Origin: Paramecium sonneborni
Taxonomy: Eukaryota; Ciliophora; Oligohymenophorea; Peniculida; Parameciidae
Length of the DNA stretch: 64,000 nt
Direction of reading: 5' to 3'
Assembly: GCA_905182985.1 (NCBI GenBank)
Contig: CAJJDN010000018.1
Span: 124,001-188,000, forward strand
Below are positions 1 to 10,882 of this stretch, in pieces. The notes beneath the pieces are model-generated. The model ran no database searches. It saw nothing but the letters and a program-made list of their open reading frames with translations, and was not told the origin of the DNA. The position numbers were made by a program, and so were the translations under genes. Numbering within the stretch: the first letter of the stretch is position 1; every line of letters starts with the position of its first letter.

Positions 1-1243
1 TTTTCAATATCTTCAAGTATTATTTTTTATAATTATTCAAATAATTCAACATCTTTACCTCTTGGATAAATATGATAATAATTAATTCTTTCATTTAATA
101 ATTACATTGATGAATTCTCTAATTTTCCTAACATCTTAATACTCCAATTATATAATTTTTGTTTCATAATTTCTGCTTTTTTTGCTCTATCATCTATACT
201 ATAAAATTATTTATATATTTCTGAATCTACTCCTTTTTTTGAAGGTTTTGCACTCATTTCCATAATTTACACTTCATCTTTTAATTACTACAATTTATTT
301 CTAGAATTAAGTTTTATTCTACTTTAGATTTTCTTTTTTTCTTTTTAAATGATCAATTTTCTTTTCATTTTCTGCTATAGTACCTAACAATGATCCATAT
401 GTTGCTTCTTTTGTTAAAAACTTTTAAACTATTTCTTAAGCTTCTGAAATTCCAGTAGCTGTCTTAATTTCTTAAAATGCTGTTTCTACTACTCTAAATT
501 TATCCATCTCTTTTTCCATTTTATTTTTCAATAAAGAATGAACTACTTTATGAACTAATAGCAACTTTCTCCATTTTTTCTATATAATATATATTTAATT
601 TATTACTTCACTTGCATCCTTATCATTACTAGCAAGTTCTGCTATTTCTCGTTATTTTATCATTCTTTCATCTCTTTTCTCTTTTGCTATTAGTTATGCT
701 TTTATTTATTTATTATATTATGCTATTTATCGTTGTCTATTATTCTTCTCTATTTCTATATTCTATTTTTATTAAAATCTCAATAGATATATACATTCAT
801 CATTTCATCACATAATTTTCTTGTCATTAGATTTATTTAAACTGATTCCCATTATTTTGCATCTGCTTAATTTGCCTCTGCTTTTTTCTTTTCAAATACA
901 TCTGTTATTTCATTTAATTTCTTTCTAAAACAAAGTACATCATGTTTCAATCGATTTATTACATGTGTGTAAGATTTTTCACTCATTCGACTTTCTTCAA
1001 ATCTTTATTTAGCCAATGTATATTCTGACTTTGAATTTTCCAATTCTTTTGTTAATTCAGTTGTATTATTCATTAACTCAGATTCTTCTAAATTCAATTT
1101 TAGAAGTTGATCCTTTTATAATTAATATTTTCTTCTACTTTGAATTGACAAATCTCCTTTTCTTTATAAAAAGATGTTGTATGATATGTATCAAACTCTT
1201 TTCTAAGTTCTCCTAATTTTAAATGAACTTCCTTTTCTTCCAT
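1..1243 (-). CDS. Outer dynein arm docking-type coiled-coil protein (partial, C-terminus outside window)
   Basis: Read on the minus strand with TAA/TAG as Gln, this gives a long charged coiled-coil protein starting MEEKEVHLKLGELRKEF. Three micro-introns (26, 32 and 27 nt) restore the frame. The stretch FQEIKTATGISEAQEIVQKF followed by TKEATYGSLLGTIAENEKK resembles the conserved block of the CCDC63/CCDC114/CCDC151 (ODA docking complex, ODA10) family, which anchors outer dynein arms to axonemal doublets. That assignment is from remembered family pattern, not a search. The start is the first clear ATG in frame; another coding-like piece lies further upstream up to about 1510, so the true N-terminus may be longer, with extra introns I could not resolve. 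The C-terminal end runs off base 1. Confidence 0.6.
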
Positions 1244-1915
1244 CTAAAACAGTTATAACTAAAAATCTTAAAATTTCTTACACTTTCATTTTATTATTAT
1301 GATGCTCCATTATAATTATTAAGGGAACCAAGAATAAAAGACAAATCTTATTTTCTAATATGAATCTCAGAATTACTTTATTGCTTTTTGAATAGATCTC
1401 ATAGCTACAGCTTATGTGCTTACTAATCTATCCGTTTTCATTCTAGGAGAGGAGGTAAACAATTAAGTCTCCTAAATTACTAACATATTCTATACTTCTG
1501 ACGATTACATATGAAGTTTAGTTTAAAAATATCAAATAATATATATTTAATTATAAATCAAATAAATATAAAAATATAGCTAAAATTCATCATTTAAATT
1601 CAATAAATTATCACACTTCTTATTAATAATAAAATTAAGTTTTTAATTAATGATGAAATTTTACACGTCAGTATGAAAAATAATGAATTCAATACGATAG
1701 CTGAATATATGTTAAATATATATATATATATCCTTCAATTTCAATGAGATATTTTTCTTTTTATTTTAATATCAATGCATATACAAAATATAGAAATATT
1801 AAATATGTTATCAAATAAGAATAAAAATGCATTTGAAAAGCATTTGAAAAGCATACTCAATTAATATCATATGATTCAAAAATTCTGAGAAATAATTTAT
1901 TGAAATAATTAAATT
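1244..1915. other. Intergenic region, possible extra 5' exons of the left gene
   Basis: About 670 bp between two divergently read genes. The part from 1320 to 1510 is coding-like on the minus strand and may be 5' exons of the left gene. The rest is AT-rich with an (AT)n run near 1718 and a tandem copy of an 11-base unit (gcatttgaaaa) near 1829. No other feature seen. A divergent promoter is expected here by position only. Confidence 0.4.
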
Positions 1916-2961
1916 ATGTTTAGAAAAGTGCCGATTTATTGTTTTGGAAAGTACAAATTTAATGCAAACATCATTAATAAAGTTTCTGCTTTACTTAAAA
2001 TAAAACCTAGTTTAGCAAATGAAGATATCAACTTCTTTGGTGATGTTAGATTGTTAGATGCATAAAATAAATTAATTGGTGTTTTTGCATGTGAAGAAGC
2101 AAGAAAAAAAGCAGATAAATTAGGATAAGATTTGATAATGATTAATTAAGAAATTAAACCTGCCTTATGTAAAGTTTGTGATTATTCTGATGAACTTGCA
2201 TCTAAATTTATGAATGATATAGTAAAGATTAGAGAATAATAAAAATTAAATGATCAACATTTCAAATTAAGTCATACTATTACTATGTAAGATTTAAAAT
2301 TGAAGGTGAATTAAGCGAAAGATTTAATTAAAAAATAAAATACATTAAGAGTTACTATAATATGTCCAATTGAAACAGCAATTTAGGCTAAGAGCATTTT
2401 ATATACAGTAATTATTATTTTTAATATTATATAGTTAAAAGATTTATCATAAGCTTTTATGATTCCTAAAGGAGATATAAAAACAAAAGATTTTAAAGAA
2501 AAAGAATAATTTGATAAAAAGAAAGATGCATAAGAATAAGTTTAATTAGATATTGAATTTGAAGCAATAGAAAAGATAGAACATAATTTAGATTTACCTT
2601 AAATAAAAATTGAGAGATTAATCAATTAATATTATTCTAAGAGTCTTTAGTAATTATTATTAAGATATTAAGGGAAAAAACAGAAGATGAATAGGATCTT
2701 GCTGATCTATTTAAAGTATAATAACCTGAAAAGGAAAAAGAAAAAGAGAAAGAAAAGAAAGTAGAAGAAAAATAGAAAACAAAATTAGAAGAGATGATGG
2801 ATGATAGTGAATTTGATTTTGAGTTTCAAGATGCTTCAACCAATTAATAATGTAAATTCATTTTATTTATTTATTTATTAGCATATTATTTAAAAGATGG
2901 TAATTTATCTAAATATGTGAAGTTATATAAAATGATTGAGTGGTCTTAGGGTAGAAAATGA
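1916..2961 (+). CDS. Mitochondrial translation initiation factor IF-3
   Basis: The protein starts MFRKVPIYCFGKYKF and then shows the IF-3 N-domain core (GDVRLLDAQNKLIGVFACEE, then DLIMINQEIKPALCKVCDY), matching the bacterial pattern of Arg-Leu-Ile-Asp...Gly-Val...Glu-Glu-Ala...Lys-Pro-Pro-Val-Cys. The C-domain follows (HFKLSHTITMQDLKLKVNQA, then RVTIICP). A very acidic and lysine-rich tail is added at the C-terminus. IF-3 keeps ribosomal subunits apart and helps select the start codon; the basic N-terminus and eukaryotic host point to mitochondria. Introns: 2408-2434 (27 nt), a 23-nt one near 2650 and a 30-nt one near 2850. TGA at 2959-2961. The family call is firm; the organelle is inferred. 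Confidence 0.85.
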
Positions 2962-3164
2962 TCATAATCTACATGTTCCATTAATTTATTTTTTAGAGTT
3001 TAATTTAGTGTATTAAAAGTTTGATAAAAATTATAGATTTTTTGAATTATTTTAATAAAGGAATTGTAATGATATTTGAATAAATCATTCTAATCTATAA
3101 TTACAAATTTTATTATGAACTTTAATATAACATAAATTAATGATAATTTTAACTGAATATATTA

Positions 3165-4184
3165 ATGAATTATTAAGACTCAAGAAGAGTGATTAATCCT
3201 ATTTATTAAGATTAACCTAAGTAAGTAAGACCTAGATCTATATCAAATACAACAAAGTTATTAGTATGGGATACTTAATAACCAAATTCAAAAATAGATA
3301 TTGCAACACATTGTTAAACTACTAATTGTGAAGTAAAACATAATAAACAGAATTAAAAGAATGGCTCTATGGCTTTAGGTGGAGATAAATTCTCGAAAAA
3401 TATCAATTAAAGACCTAACTATGATTTTAATGAAATAATCAAAAATTAATATGCAGCACATTCTACAAAAGAAAAACTAATAAATCCTATTAAACTAATT
3501 CTTTAGGATGAAAATCAATTGTATTCATCAAAAGAAACAAAATCATAGGAAAGATAGTCTATCAAATAAATAAATTTTTCAAAAGGAGAAAAAGAAAATT
3601 AAATCAAAAATTAATAAGAATTAATTAGATTAAATAAAACAGAGAATGTTTAGAGATAGGTAAAAGTCTAAAATGAAGACAATAAATAACATATTTCTGA
3701 ATTAAAAAGAAGAATGATGAATCAATCTTAAAAATCAAAGAGTCCTTCTTTAAATAATCAATCTAAACCATGTAATTAAATGGAAGATAAAAATATTGCT
3801 ATAATTTCTATGTAATTGAAAGACATAAAAGATAATATATAAAAATAAGAAATAAAATAATTATGTGAAAATATTGGCTATCATATGGTTAAATTTGATA
3901 AAGAATATGATAAAATAAATCACAGATAAAATGGATAAGGTTCAATATAAATTAGAGGTATTAATACAGATTAGAAACTTGCTATTTTTTAAAGATCTTT
4001 AAGTAAAAAGGGAATTAATATTGGGGAATAAAATTAAAAATTAAAAGATTTTGTTTCAAACAAATATCTTCTTAAAACCAAGGAGCATTCTTATACTGAT
4101 AATTAATAATCACAAAATTAAGAAGAAAAATTATTAAATAATTTTAGAAAGTTCTAAAGCAGATAAAAAGGATTATTTGTGTGA
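3165..4184 (+). CDS. Gln/Lys-rich hypothetical protein
   Basis: One open frame of about 340 codons without an intron, starting MNYQDSRRVINPIYQDQ and ending KGLFV before TGA at 4182-4184. It is polar, rich in Gln, Asn, Lys and Ser, with many TAA/TAG glutamines and no recognised domain. The frame is broken at 4182, but a coding-like frame resumes about 50-110 bp later and continues into the next entry. The two may be one gene interrupted by an unremoved segment (see findings). Function unknown. Confidence 0.6.
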
Positions 4185-4362
4185 TTATTTGATATTTTAT
4201 ATTATTATATCTTTCATAAATTTTGACATCTTTTGAATTAACTTGTTTAAGCTTCAACTTTTTCATATTTAATAATGTGATTATTTTGCATTAGAAATTT
4301 TCCAATTTAAAGAGGCTCAAATAATTTAAAGTAATTTCCATAGAATAATAAAATTATCAAAT

Positions 4363-4942
4363 ATGCAATTATCATATTTATAGAAGACAGGAAATTTTAA
4401 AGATTTGATCTAATAATAGAAAGCATAGATTTTAGATACTTAAAAGTCTCTAAGAAAAAAGTTTGATCTATTAGCATAACTAAAGAGTATAAAAGCATAA
4501 GATTCAAAATAGTTGTATTAATTTACTATAATCTAGTAGATAAAGAAATTTCAAACAAATTAATTTACCATAGTTAATGAAAAGAATATATTCTGATAAG
4601 AAACTTAAAATTAACAGGCAATAATAACAAAAACCTGAATAGTCAACACAACAAAATATTGAGAAGGATAGAATGAGTCCAAATATCATAAAAAAGATTA
4701 ACAATACCTAAGAATCAAAATAGAGATTAATTATTAGAGCTTTAAGTGATAGATTTTAGACTGAGAGTAATGAAAGATAGAACCTTATGAATTATACATT
4801 CGGATCATAGTTTAGATTAGGGGGAGCAAATTTATCTCAAATAAATAATAAAAGTTAAATAACTTAAAAGAGATCTACATCTTAAACTAGTAGGATTATG
4901 ACTAATTCTTAAAAAAGGGTTGTAAACAAAATTTTTTCATGA
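4363..4942 (+). CDS. Gln-rich hypothetical protein, possibly the 3' part of the preceding gene
   Basis: Starts at the first ATG in an open frame (MQLSYLQKTGNFKDL). A 22-nt intron near 4524 (gta...tag) is needed to stay in frame, then the protein continues with PNIIKKINNTQESKQRL and ends VVNKIFS, TGA 4940-4942. Coding-like sequence in the same frame already begins about 130 bp upstream of this ATG (CDYFALEIFQFKEAQ), so the start given is conservative. No domain is recognised. Only 31 bp separate its stop from the next start. Confidence 0.5.
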
Positions 4943-4973
4943 AATCCTTTTCTTTTAATTTTTATTAATAAAT

Positions 4974-5990
4974 ATGAATTAACAAAGTTTTGTATAAGTT
5001 ACTTAGGAATATGATTAAGTACAAAAAAGAGTCAATTCATTGAAATTTTAATTAAGAGATATTGATTAAAAGAATTTTCTATTGTAGACAAAATTAAAGG
5101 ATTTAAGATAGATTTCTCCTAGATTATAAAAATCACCATTTACTTAATTATAAGAATAATTGAGATTAGATAGAAAATAGATAATAGAATAATTTAAACC
5201 TATTGTAGAATAGGAAGGAATATATCTAAGAAATGAAAGAATAAAAACAGAAAACTAATTACAATTATCTAAAATAAGTGAAATTTAATAGAAAAAAAAT
5301 AAGGTAAAATTGATGGAAGAATTTGATTAAGAAGTAACTAAAAGAAGAGCATATTATTAAGAAAAAAAAATAAAAGAAGTTAGGTAAAGATAACTATAAG
5401 AAATGGAAATTTATAGAATAATTCTAAATAAAAAGCTTGTAGAAATAAGTCAATTAAAAAAGTAAGAAAAAGGATTAATAGACGAAATATAAAGGTAAAT
5501 TTTTTCATTTTTACTTAGCGCAAAAAGTAGAGAACAATAATTATGCAATAAATTTTGTAATGCTTTAGTTAATGATAATAGTCTAATTTTACCTTCAATT
5601 TAGAAATTAAATAGTAAAATGAGTTAAAATTCTAATTCTAAATAATAAAAAACGGGTTGTTTACCATTCTAAAAATCAGGCAAGGTGTTTGAAAGACTTT
5701 AAAGAAGTGAAACCAGAAATGATAATTAAATAATATAATAAGAAGAAACTAGAAGATTATAATTAGATTCAAGAAAAAAATCGTAATCTATAGATTAATT
5801 AAACATTGCGTGTTAAACTACTTTTCTTATTCAAGATCAAAATTAGGAAAGTATTTAAAATTCTTAAAATTATGAATCATATTTGAATAGTTAAAAGGAA
5901 AAGACTTTAGAAAAATCTTAACAAAATTTGACATCAGAAGAAATAAAAGATTAATAAGAATAAAATAAATAAAGTAATAAAAAAAATTGA
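4974..5990 (+). CDS. Coiled-coil, Gln-rich hypothetical protein
   Basis: Starts MNQQSFVQVTQEYDQVQ and holds long helical charged segments in its first half (for example EFDQEVTKRRAYYQEKK), then a polar Gln/Ser-rich tail ending KQSNKKN, TGA 5988-5990. A 24-nt intron at 5495-5518 is likely. It is a multiple of three and contains no TGA, so its retention would not break the frame. The heptad-like pattern suggests a structural or scaffold protein, but no family is recognised. Confidence 0.65.
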
Positions 5991-6244
5991 TGATTTTATG
6001 AACTTATTCTATATAACTATTCATAATTAAAATAAAAATTACCTATAATTATCAGAAATTCTATAATTAATAATGAATTTAAAAAATCTAATAATATACA
6101 TTCATTGAATTGTTTATATTTTGGTTAAATTTCTTAGAATGAATGTCCATCCTATGAATATTTTAATAATAAAATTATTTACCATATTTTTCATTTAATA
6201 AATGAATTTGAAAAAACAAATTTAATTAATTAAAAAAGGATTCA

Positions 6245-6852
6245 ATGGGCAAATAATATGCTAGAGAGCCAGCAGTTGCTAAAAAATCAGCTAAGGCTAA
6301 GGCAAGTGATTTGAGAACTCACTTTAAGAATACATATGAAGTAGCCAGAGCAATTAAAGGATAAACTCTTGCTTAAGCACTTAAATATTTATAAGATGTC
6401 TTATAACACAAGAGATGCGTTCCATTTACCAGATTTAATGGAGGTGTTGGTAGAACAGGTTAAGCCAAAGAATTCGGCAGATCATAAGGTATAGAATTAT
6501 ACTAAATTTATTATAGGTAGATGGCCTGAAAAGAGTGTAAGAATTGTTTTATCACTCTTATAAAATTTAGCTGCTAATGCTTAAGTCAAGAATTTGAGTA
6601 ACGAAAAGTTGATTATCAATCATGTTTAAGTCAATAGAGCTTAAAAAGGTAGACGTAGAACATACAGAGCACACGGAAGAATCAATCGTAATAATTCTTA
6701 TTTATTTTATAGCATTCTTATCATCTAATGCTCATATTGAAATCTGGGCTGCTGAAAGAGACGAAAATGTTAAGAAAGAAGCTAATAATAAAGTTGTTGC
6801 TCGTTAATCCAGAAAACAAGCTGCTAGATCAAAATTAGCTATCGGAGCATGA
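6245..6852 (+). CDS. RPL17: 60S ribosomal protein L17 (uL22)
   Basis: After removal of two introns (6489-6516, 28 nt; 6688-6712, 25 nt) the protein starts [20 protein letters not shown] and contains [37 protein letters not shown], then GRWPEKSV and [14 protein letters not shown], colinear with eukaryotic L17 over its length. uL22 lines the peptide exit tunnel of the large subunit and contacts all rRNA domains. The splice sites are confirmed by the conserved protein on either side. TGA 6850-6852. Confidence 0.95.
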
Positions 6853-6956
6853 GAATATATTAATAGTAGTATAATAATCTAATATTCCAATATTCAAACT
6901 ATTTATTTTTCATTTTCTTTTTAAGTTGAAATAATACACTAATTTTTAAAGTACTA

Positions 6957-7984
6957 TCAATTTTTGAATAAACTAAAATATTCATTAAAAGAAAAAGGTA
7001 TTGACATATTAACTGGAATTTCTGGTTCTTTATTTTATTTCTTAATGAACTTGTCTTATTCAATTAAACTAATTGTTACTTATTATGGAAGAACATTAGT
7101 TTTCTTTTATCTCTAACTATTTTATTCTGTTCGAATTATTTATTAGGGTGATTATTTTTAAATTGGGTTTTCTTATTTTCTCTTAAATGTAAGAATTGAA
7201 TATTATTGTTATATTTTTTAGTTAATTAACATTTATAACTAAGGAGATTATGTTTACAATTTTTTAAATTATATATCTAAATGATGCTCTTAATCATGCA
7301 AAGACTTTAGTTACTAATTTAAATCTTTGATTTCATTATCTAATTTTTTTAATTTTAAATCTTATTATAATAATTAATTTTATTCTCTGCTCATTTCTTC
7401 ATAAATCTGAGCAATTTAATCAATATTTTTTTTTATATCTTCATGAGAGCATTTTTAAACTTAGTTTTATGGCTTTGGATTTTAGTATTAGGTTTAATCA
7501 CTAAATGCAATCGTAAATAAATTTGAACCAAAATCTATTTTCAAATATTGAGGTACTTAATGATTATTCTCTTGAATTTTAAATACTTGCATTTGGAGTG
7601 CTTTTTTTTGATGTTTCATCAATCTTAAAGCATAGAAATCCAATCAATTGTTTTTGATTTTTCTTATCATAAATTGGAACTTTTTCTAATGAAAATGCTT
7701 AATAAGTGTTTAGGTCTAACTATGACATTCCTAAATTTTATATTTCAATTTTGATTTTATGATTAAAGACTTCAATAGCTTATGTCTTATAATTTGTTAT
7801 CTTGTACTTAATTAACTATTGCATATCTTTAATCTTGAGGTTTAGCTATGAAAGTATGTTTCTCACATACAATTACTTTTAAGGGTTCATTTACTATTGG
7901 ATAAAGAAACTCTAATCTTAAACAAGTAAATTAAATAACTCTCACTTTTTCACTAAATGGTGATAAACTTTTTCTATGATGCAT
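6957..7984 (-). CDS. Hypothetical protein, C2-like N-terminus and coiled coil
   Basis: Starts MHHRKSLSPFSEKVRVIQ. Two introns (22 nt after residue about 59 and 28 nt after about residue 145) join the frame. The N-terminal 140 residues alternate hydrophobic and polar positions like a beta-sandwich (for example IEVFNHKIKIEIQNLGMS), compatible with a C2-type domain but not diagnostic. A coiled coil follows (IDQIAQIYEEMSREQNQ through DLNQQLKSLHDQEHHLDIQ), then a basic Gln-rich tail. TGA at 6959-6957. Function unknown. Confidence 0.6.
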
Positions 7985-8078
7985 ATTATTAAATATAAAA
8001 AATGAGATGTTAAAAACAAAAATTTACACATATGTGTTGAATAATAAAATAATTTTATAGAGTTATTACTCATATAAC

Positions 8079-9234
8079 TCAGCTCTTTTATTCAGAATCT
8101 AGAGCAGGGAAATCATTAGCATTCAGAGCATTTGGTTTTATAATTTATTTTGGTGTCTTTTATAATACTGCTTTAGGGATTAATTGATATTATTGTTATT
8201 GTTATTATTGTTATTATTATTATTAATGATGTTAATCATTTTTTTACACATATTACTAACATAAATTAAATTATTTACATTATTTCCTCTATCTCTTTGA
8301 CCTCCTCTTCGATCTTTATCTTTTCCTCCTCTATCATTTCTATCATTTCCTCTTTCATTTCTTTCTCCCTTCTCTTTATTATGATATTTGTCTTCATGTC
8401 TATCATCATCTTTATCATTTCTATAATATCCATAATTTCCTCTTGATCTGTTTCCTCTTCCTCTACCTTTTTAATAAGATCTATCAAATTCTTTTTCTTA
8501 TTCTTCATATTATTCATTTCTTTTATATCCTTATTAATCATTATCCTATTGCTCAATTTTCTTACTCATCATTGAACATTTTTTAGAATTTATCTATTTA
8601 TGAAATTCATCCAAATAATCAACATTTTACATAATAACTGAATCTATTTAAAGTTCTGCCTTTTTGGACATTAAAAAATCAAATATTCCTATAGCATAAT
8701 TTTCAGTTTATGATGTTACTATTAATTTGACATATGTTTTGTCAGCTTAATAGATTTCTTCTTCAAAAATTAATTCTTCATCAACAAAGCCAGATTTCTA
8801 AAGAGTGTCTTTTATGAGAGCTACATTCAAAACTGGTATTTTTATTTATATTCTTTTTCTCTCTGTTGGAAAATAAGGACGTATGATTAACATTTAATGA
8901 TCAAAATTCCATAATTATTTGTTATATTTATTTAAAATCTTAAATAATAATATCTCTTATTACATCTGTTAAAATTAAATGATATTTTTTGCGATTATTC
9001 AATTCATTTTATACATATTAGCTTTTAATTGAATTTTCTCTTTAAACAACAACATATTATAGCAAATACCATTCAGGTTTTAAAATATCAGTCTCAAATT
9101 TTCGAACTAGGTATTCATTGTTTAGTAAATTATCATATTTAAACAATTCAATCATCTAAATTAATTATATATGAATAATTTACAGCTTTCTCTAGTCTCT
9201 AATATTAGTCTTCTGGCTAACATTATATTATCAT
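8079..9234 (-). CDS. RGG-box RNA-binding protein, possibly La-motif related
   Basis: Three introns (28 nt at 9156-9183, 25 nt at 8939-8963, 23 nt at 8256-8278) give a continuous protein starting MIIQCQPEDQYQRLEKAM. The N-terminal 110 residues (for example LLNNEYLVRKFETDILKPEW) look like a small helical domain that faintly recalls the La motif, which is a guess. The middle is a typical Arg-Gly segment (KGRGRGNRSRGNYGYYRND and further GGKDKDRRGGQRDRG) that would bind RNA. A poly-Gln run follows and the end is ALNANDFPALDSEQKS. Expected role: mRNA binding. The RGG part is clear; the family is not. Confidence 0.7.
8189..8225. repeat. Gln-codon microsatellite
   Basis: Irregular run of tta/ttg units on the plus strand. 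On the minus strand it encodes about a dozen consecutive glutamines through TAA and CAA in the RGG-protein gene. Confidence 0.7.
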
Positions 9235-9688
9235 ATTTATACCTTATCGGATAAAATTTCAGTAGCAATCATCAGTTCACAACTATTGATGCAAATTATT
9301 TATCTAATTAATTTTCATCACAAAATAAGAAACTCAAACTAATTAACCTATATAAATTAAAAGAAAAACATTATACTATTTTAAATGAATCCCTTGTTAC
9401 AATATATTAGGTTCATAAAATGCAATCGAAGTTATAATTAATACAACAAATTAGGTTCTATTTTGTTTGTTTAGTAAAATTTGTAAAAATGATATAAATT
9501 TTTAAAATACATATTAAATCTAAATAAAATTATTGAAAAATTCTTCTATCTAATACATTCAATTAAATTGATTATAATATTTATCAACCTTATAAAGATT
9601 AGTATTCATTAATAAGAAATTATCAAAATAAAATATAAAAATACTCTATATATTTATGTTTTTATTGCTTAATATAAATATAAAATTA
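9235..9688. other. Intergenic, nothing recognised
   Basis: About 450 bp of AT-rich DNA between the start of the RGG gene and the stop of the B-box gene. No convincing open frame on either strand and no RNA signature. Confidence 0.5.
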
Positions 9689-10757
9689 TCAAATCTAAAG
9701 GATTTAAACTGATGAACCAAAACATAACTCTGCATATGGATATAAATCTTAAGATACATCTAATTTCATAGTCTAAAGATATATAATATTAATTTACTAT
9801 TTATTACTGCTTTTACTGATGAGTGAATACAATTTACTATTAATTCATGTCAACTTCCATAATAATTATATCGTTATTCGAATACGAGAATCCTTTAAAT
9901 TAATAATTAATTTCACTCTACAAATGAGAGAGTATAAGTCCCGTACTAAATATTAGATAAGCTCCATGACCAATTTTTTAAAATGAATTTGGAGAATAAT
10001 TTGATTAAATAATTTTATCCTTATGACATACTCCAACATAAAGATTACATATATTGCTGTGACAAACTTAAAAAACAAATCTAGATGTTCCTTTTTTTAG
10101 AATTACTGGCTCACACATTGCAAAACCCCATTCTAAACCTGTACAAACAGCTTTCTTTCCATTTTCCTAGATTGAAATGCCTTTGAATGTAAGCTATTCA
10201 GAAAAATGGAAAATGTTTTGATCAACAGGATTTAAAGTTATTGAATTAGCAGAAATACTATTTGATATTTAGTTTATATCTGATTTAATGGTAGATAACA
10301 CTCCTGATTGATTTGCTTTTATTTGATTAAGACCTTCTTTATTAAAAAAACTTAATCTTTTGTTGAAATCATTCAGATTTTAGAGTAAAGCTGAATTTGA
10401 TAATTAATTTAAACTTAACAATTTGAAGACTAATTTTTCCAAATCAGTTAAATTAAATTCATTAAAGTTGGTTTTAGGATTTACATATAGTTCTTTTAAT
10501 TAGTCATTTAGTGTTTATAAACATTTTTAGATTGCAAAGAATTTATTTTGAATTTCCTCAAAGACTTTAGCTAATTAAATTGAAAAATCATTAAGTTATT
10601 CGAAATTTTTAAGATCATTTACATGTTATGAATGATGTTATAATCTGCAATGATGGCAATATGGTCTTTTATTTTAGCATGAAGCATTTAGACAAACTCC
10701 CTATATCTAACTATTTTAGTGGCCATCAAATATACAATATTAACTAGAGTTAAACAT
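9689..10757 (-). CDS. B-box zinc finger protein with SPRY-like C-terminal domain
   Basis: Starts MFNSSQYCIFDGHQNSQIQ. Residues 8-50 form a B-box type zinc finger with ordered Cys/His ligands (YCIFDGH, GVCLNASC, PYCHHCRLQHHSQH). A helical spacer of about 130 residues follows. The C-terminal 150 residues have a SPRY/B30.2-like flow: EWGFAMCEPVILKKGTSRF, LYVGVCHKDK, GHGAYLIFSTGLILSH, and after a 25-nt intron (9773-9797) YPYAELCFGSSVQIL. This layout matches TRIM-like ubiquitin or scaffold proteins without a RING. Binding partner unknown. TGA 9691-9689. Confidence 0.7.
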
Positions 10758-10882
10758 CGTTTTTATAAATAATTATTTTAAAGAAGAATTCTTTCAAGAA
10801 TATAAGGATCTGAAATTCTATCAATTAAGTAATAATTTTCTAGAATAAAAATAAAATAAAATTATTATTATTTAAAAATAAA

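Noticed and set aside
8275..8556. 93-aa minus-strand ORF rich in Met, Ile, Glu and Lys
   Set aside because: It is an out-of-frame shadow of the RGG-box gene; the true frame gives Arg-Gly repeats and joins clean exons on both sides.
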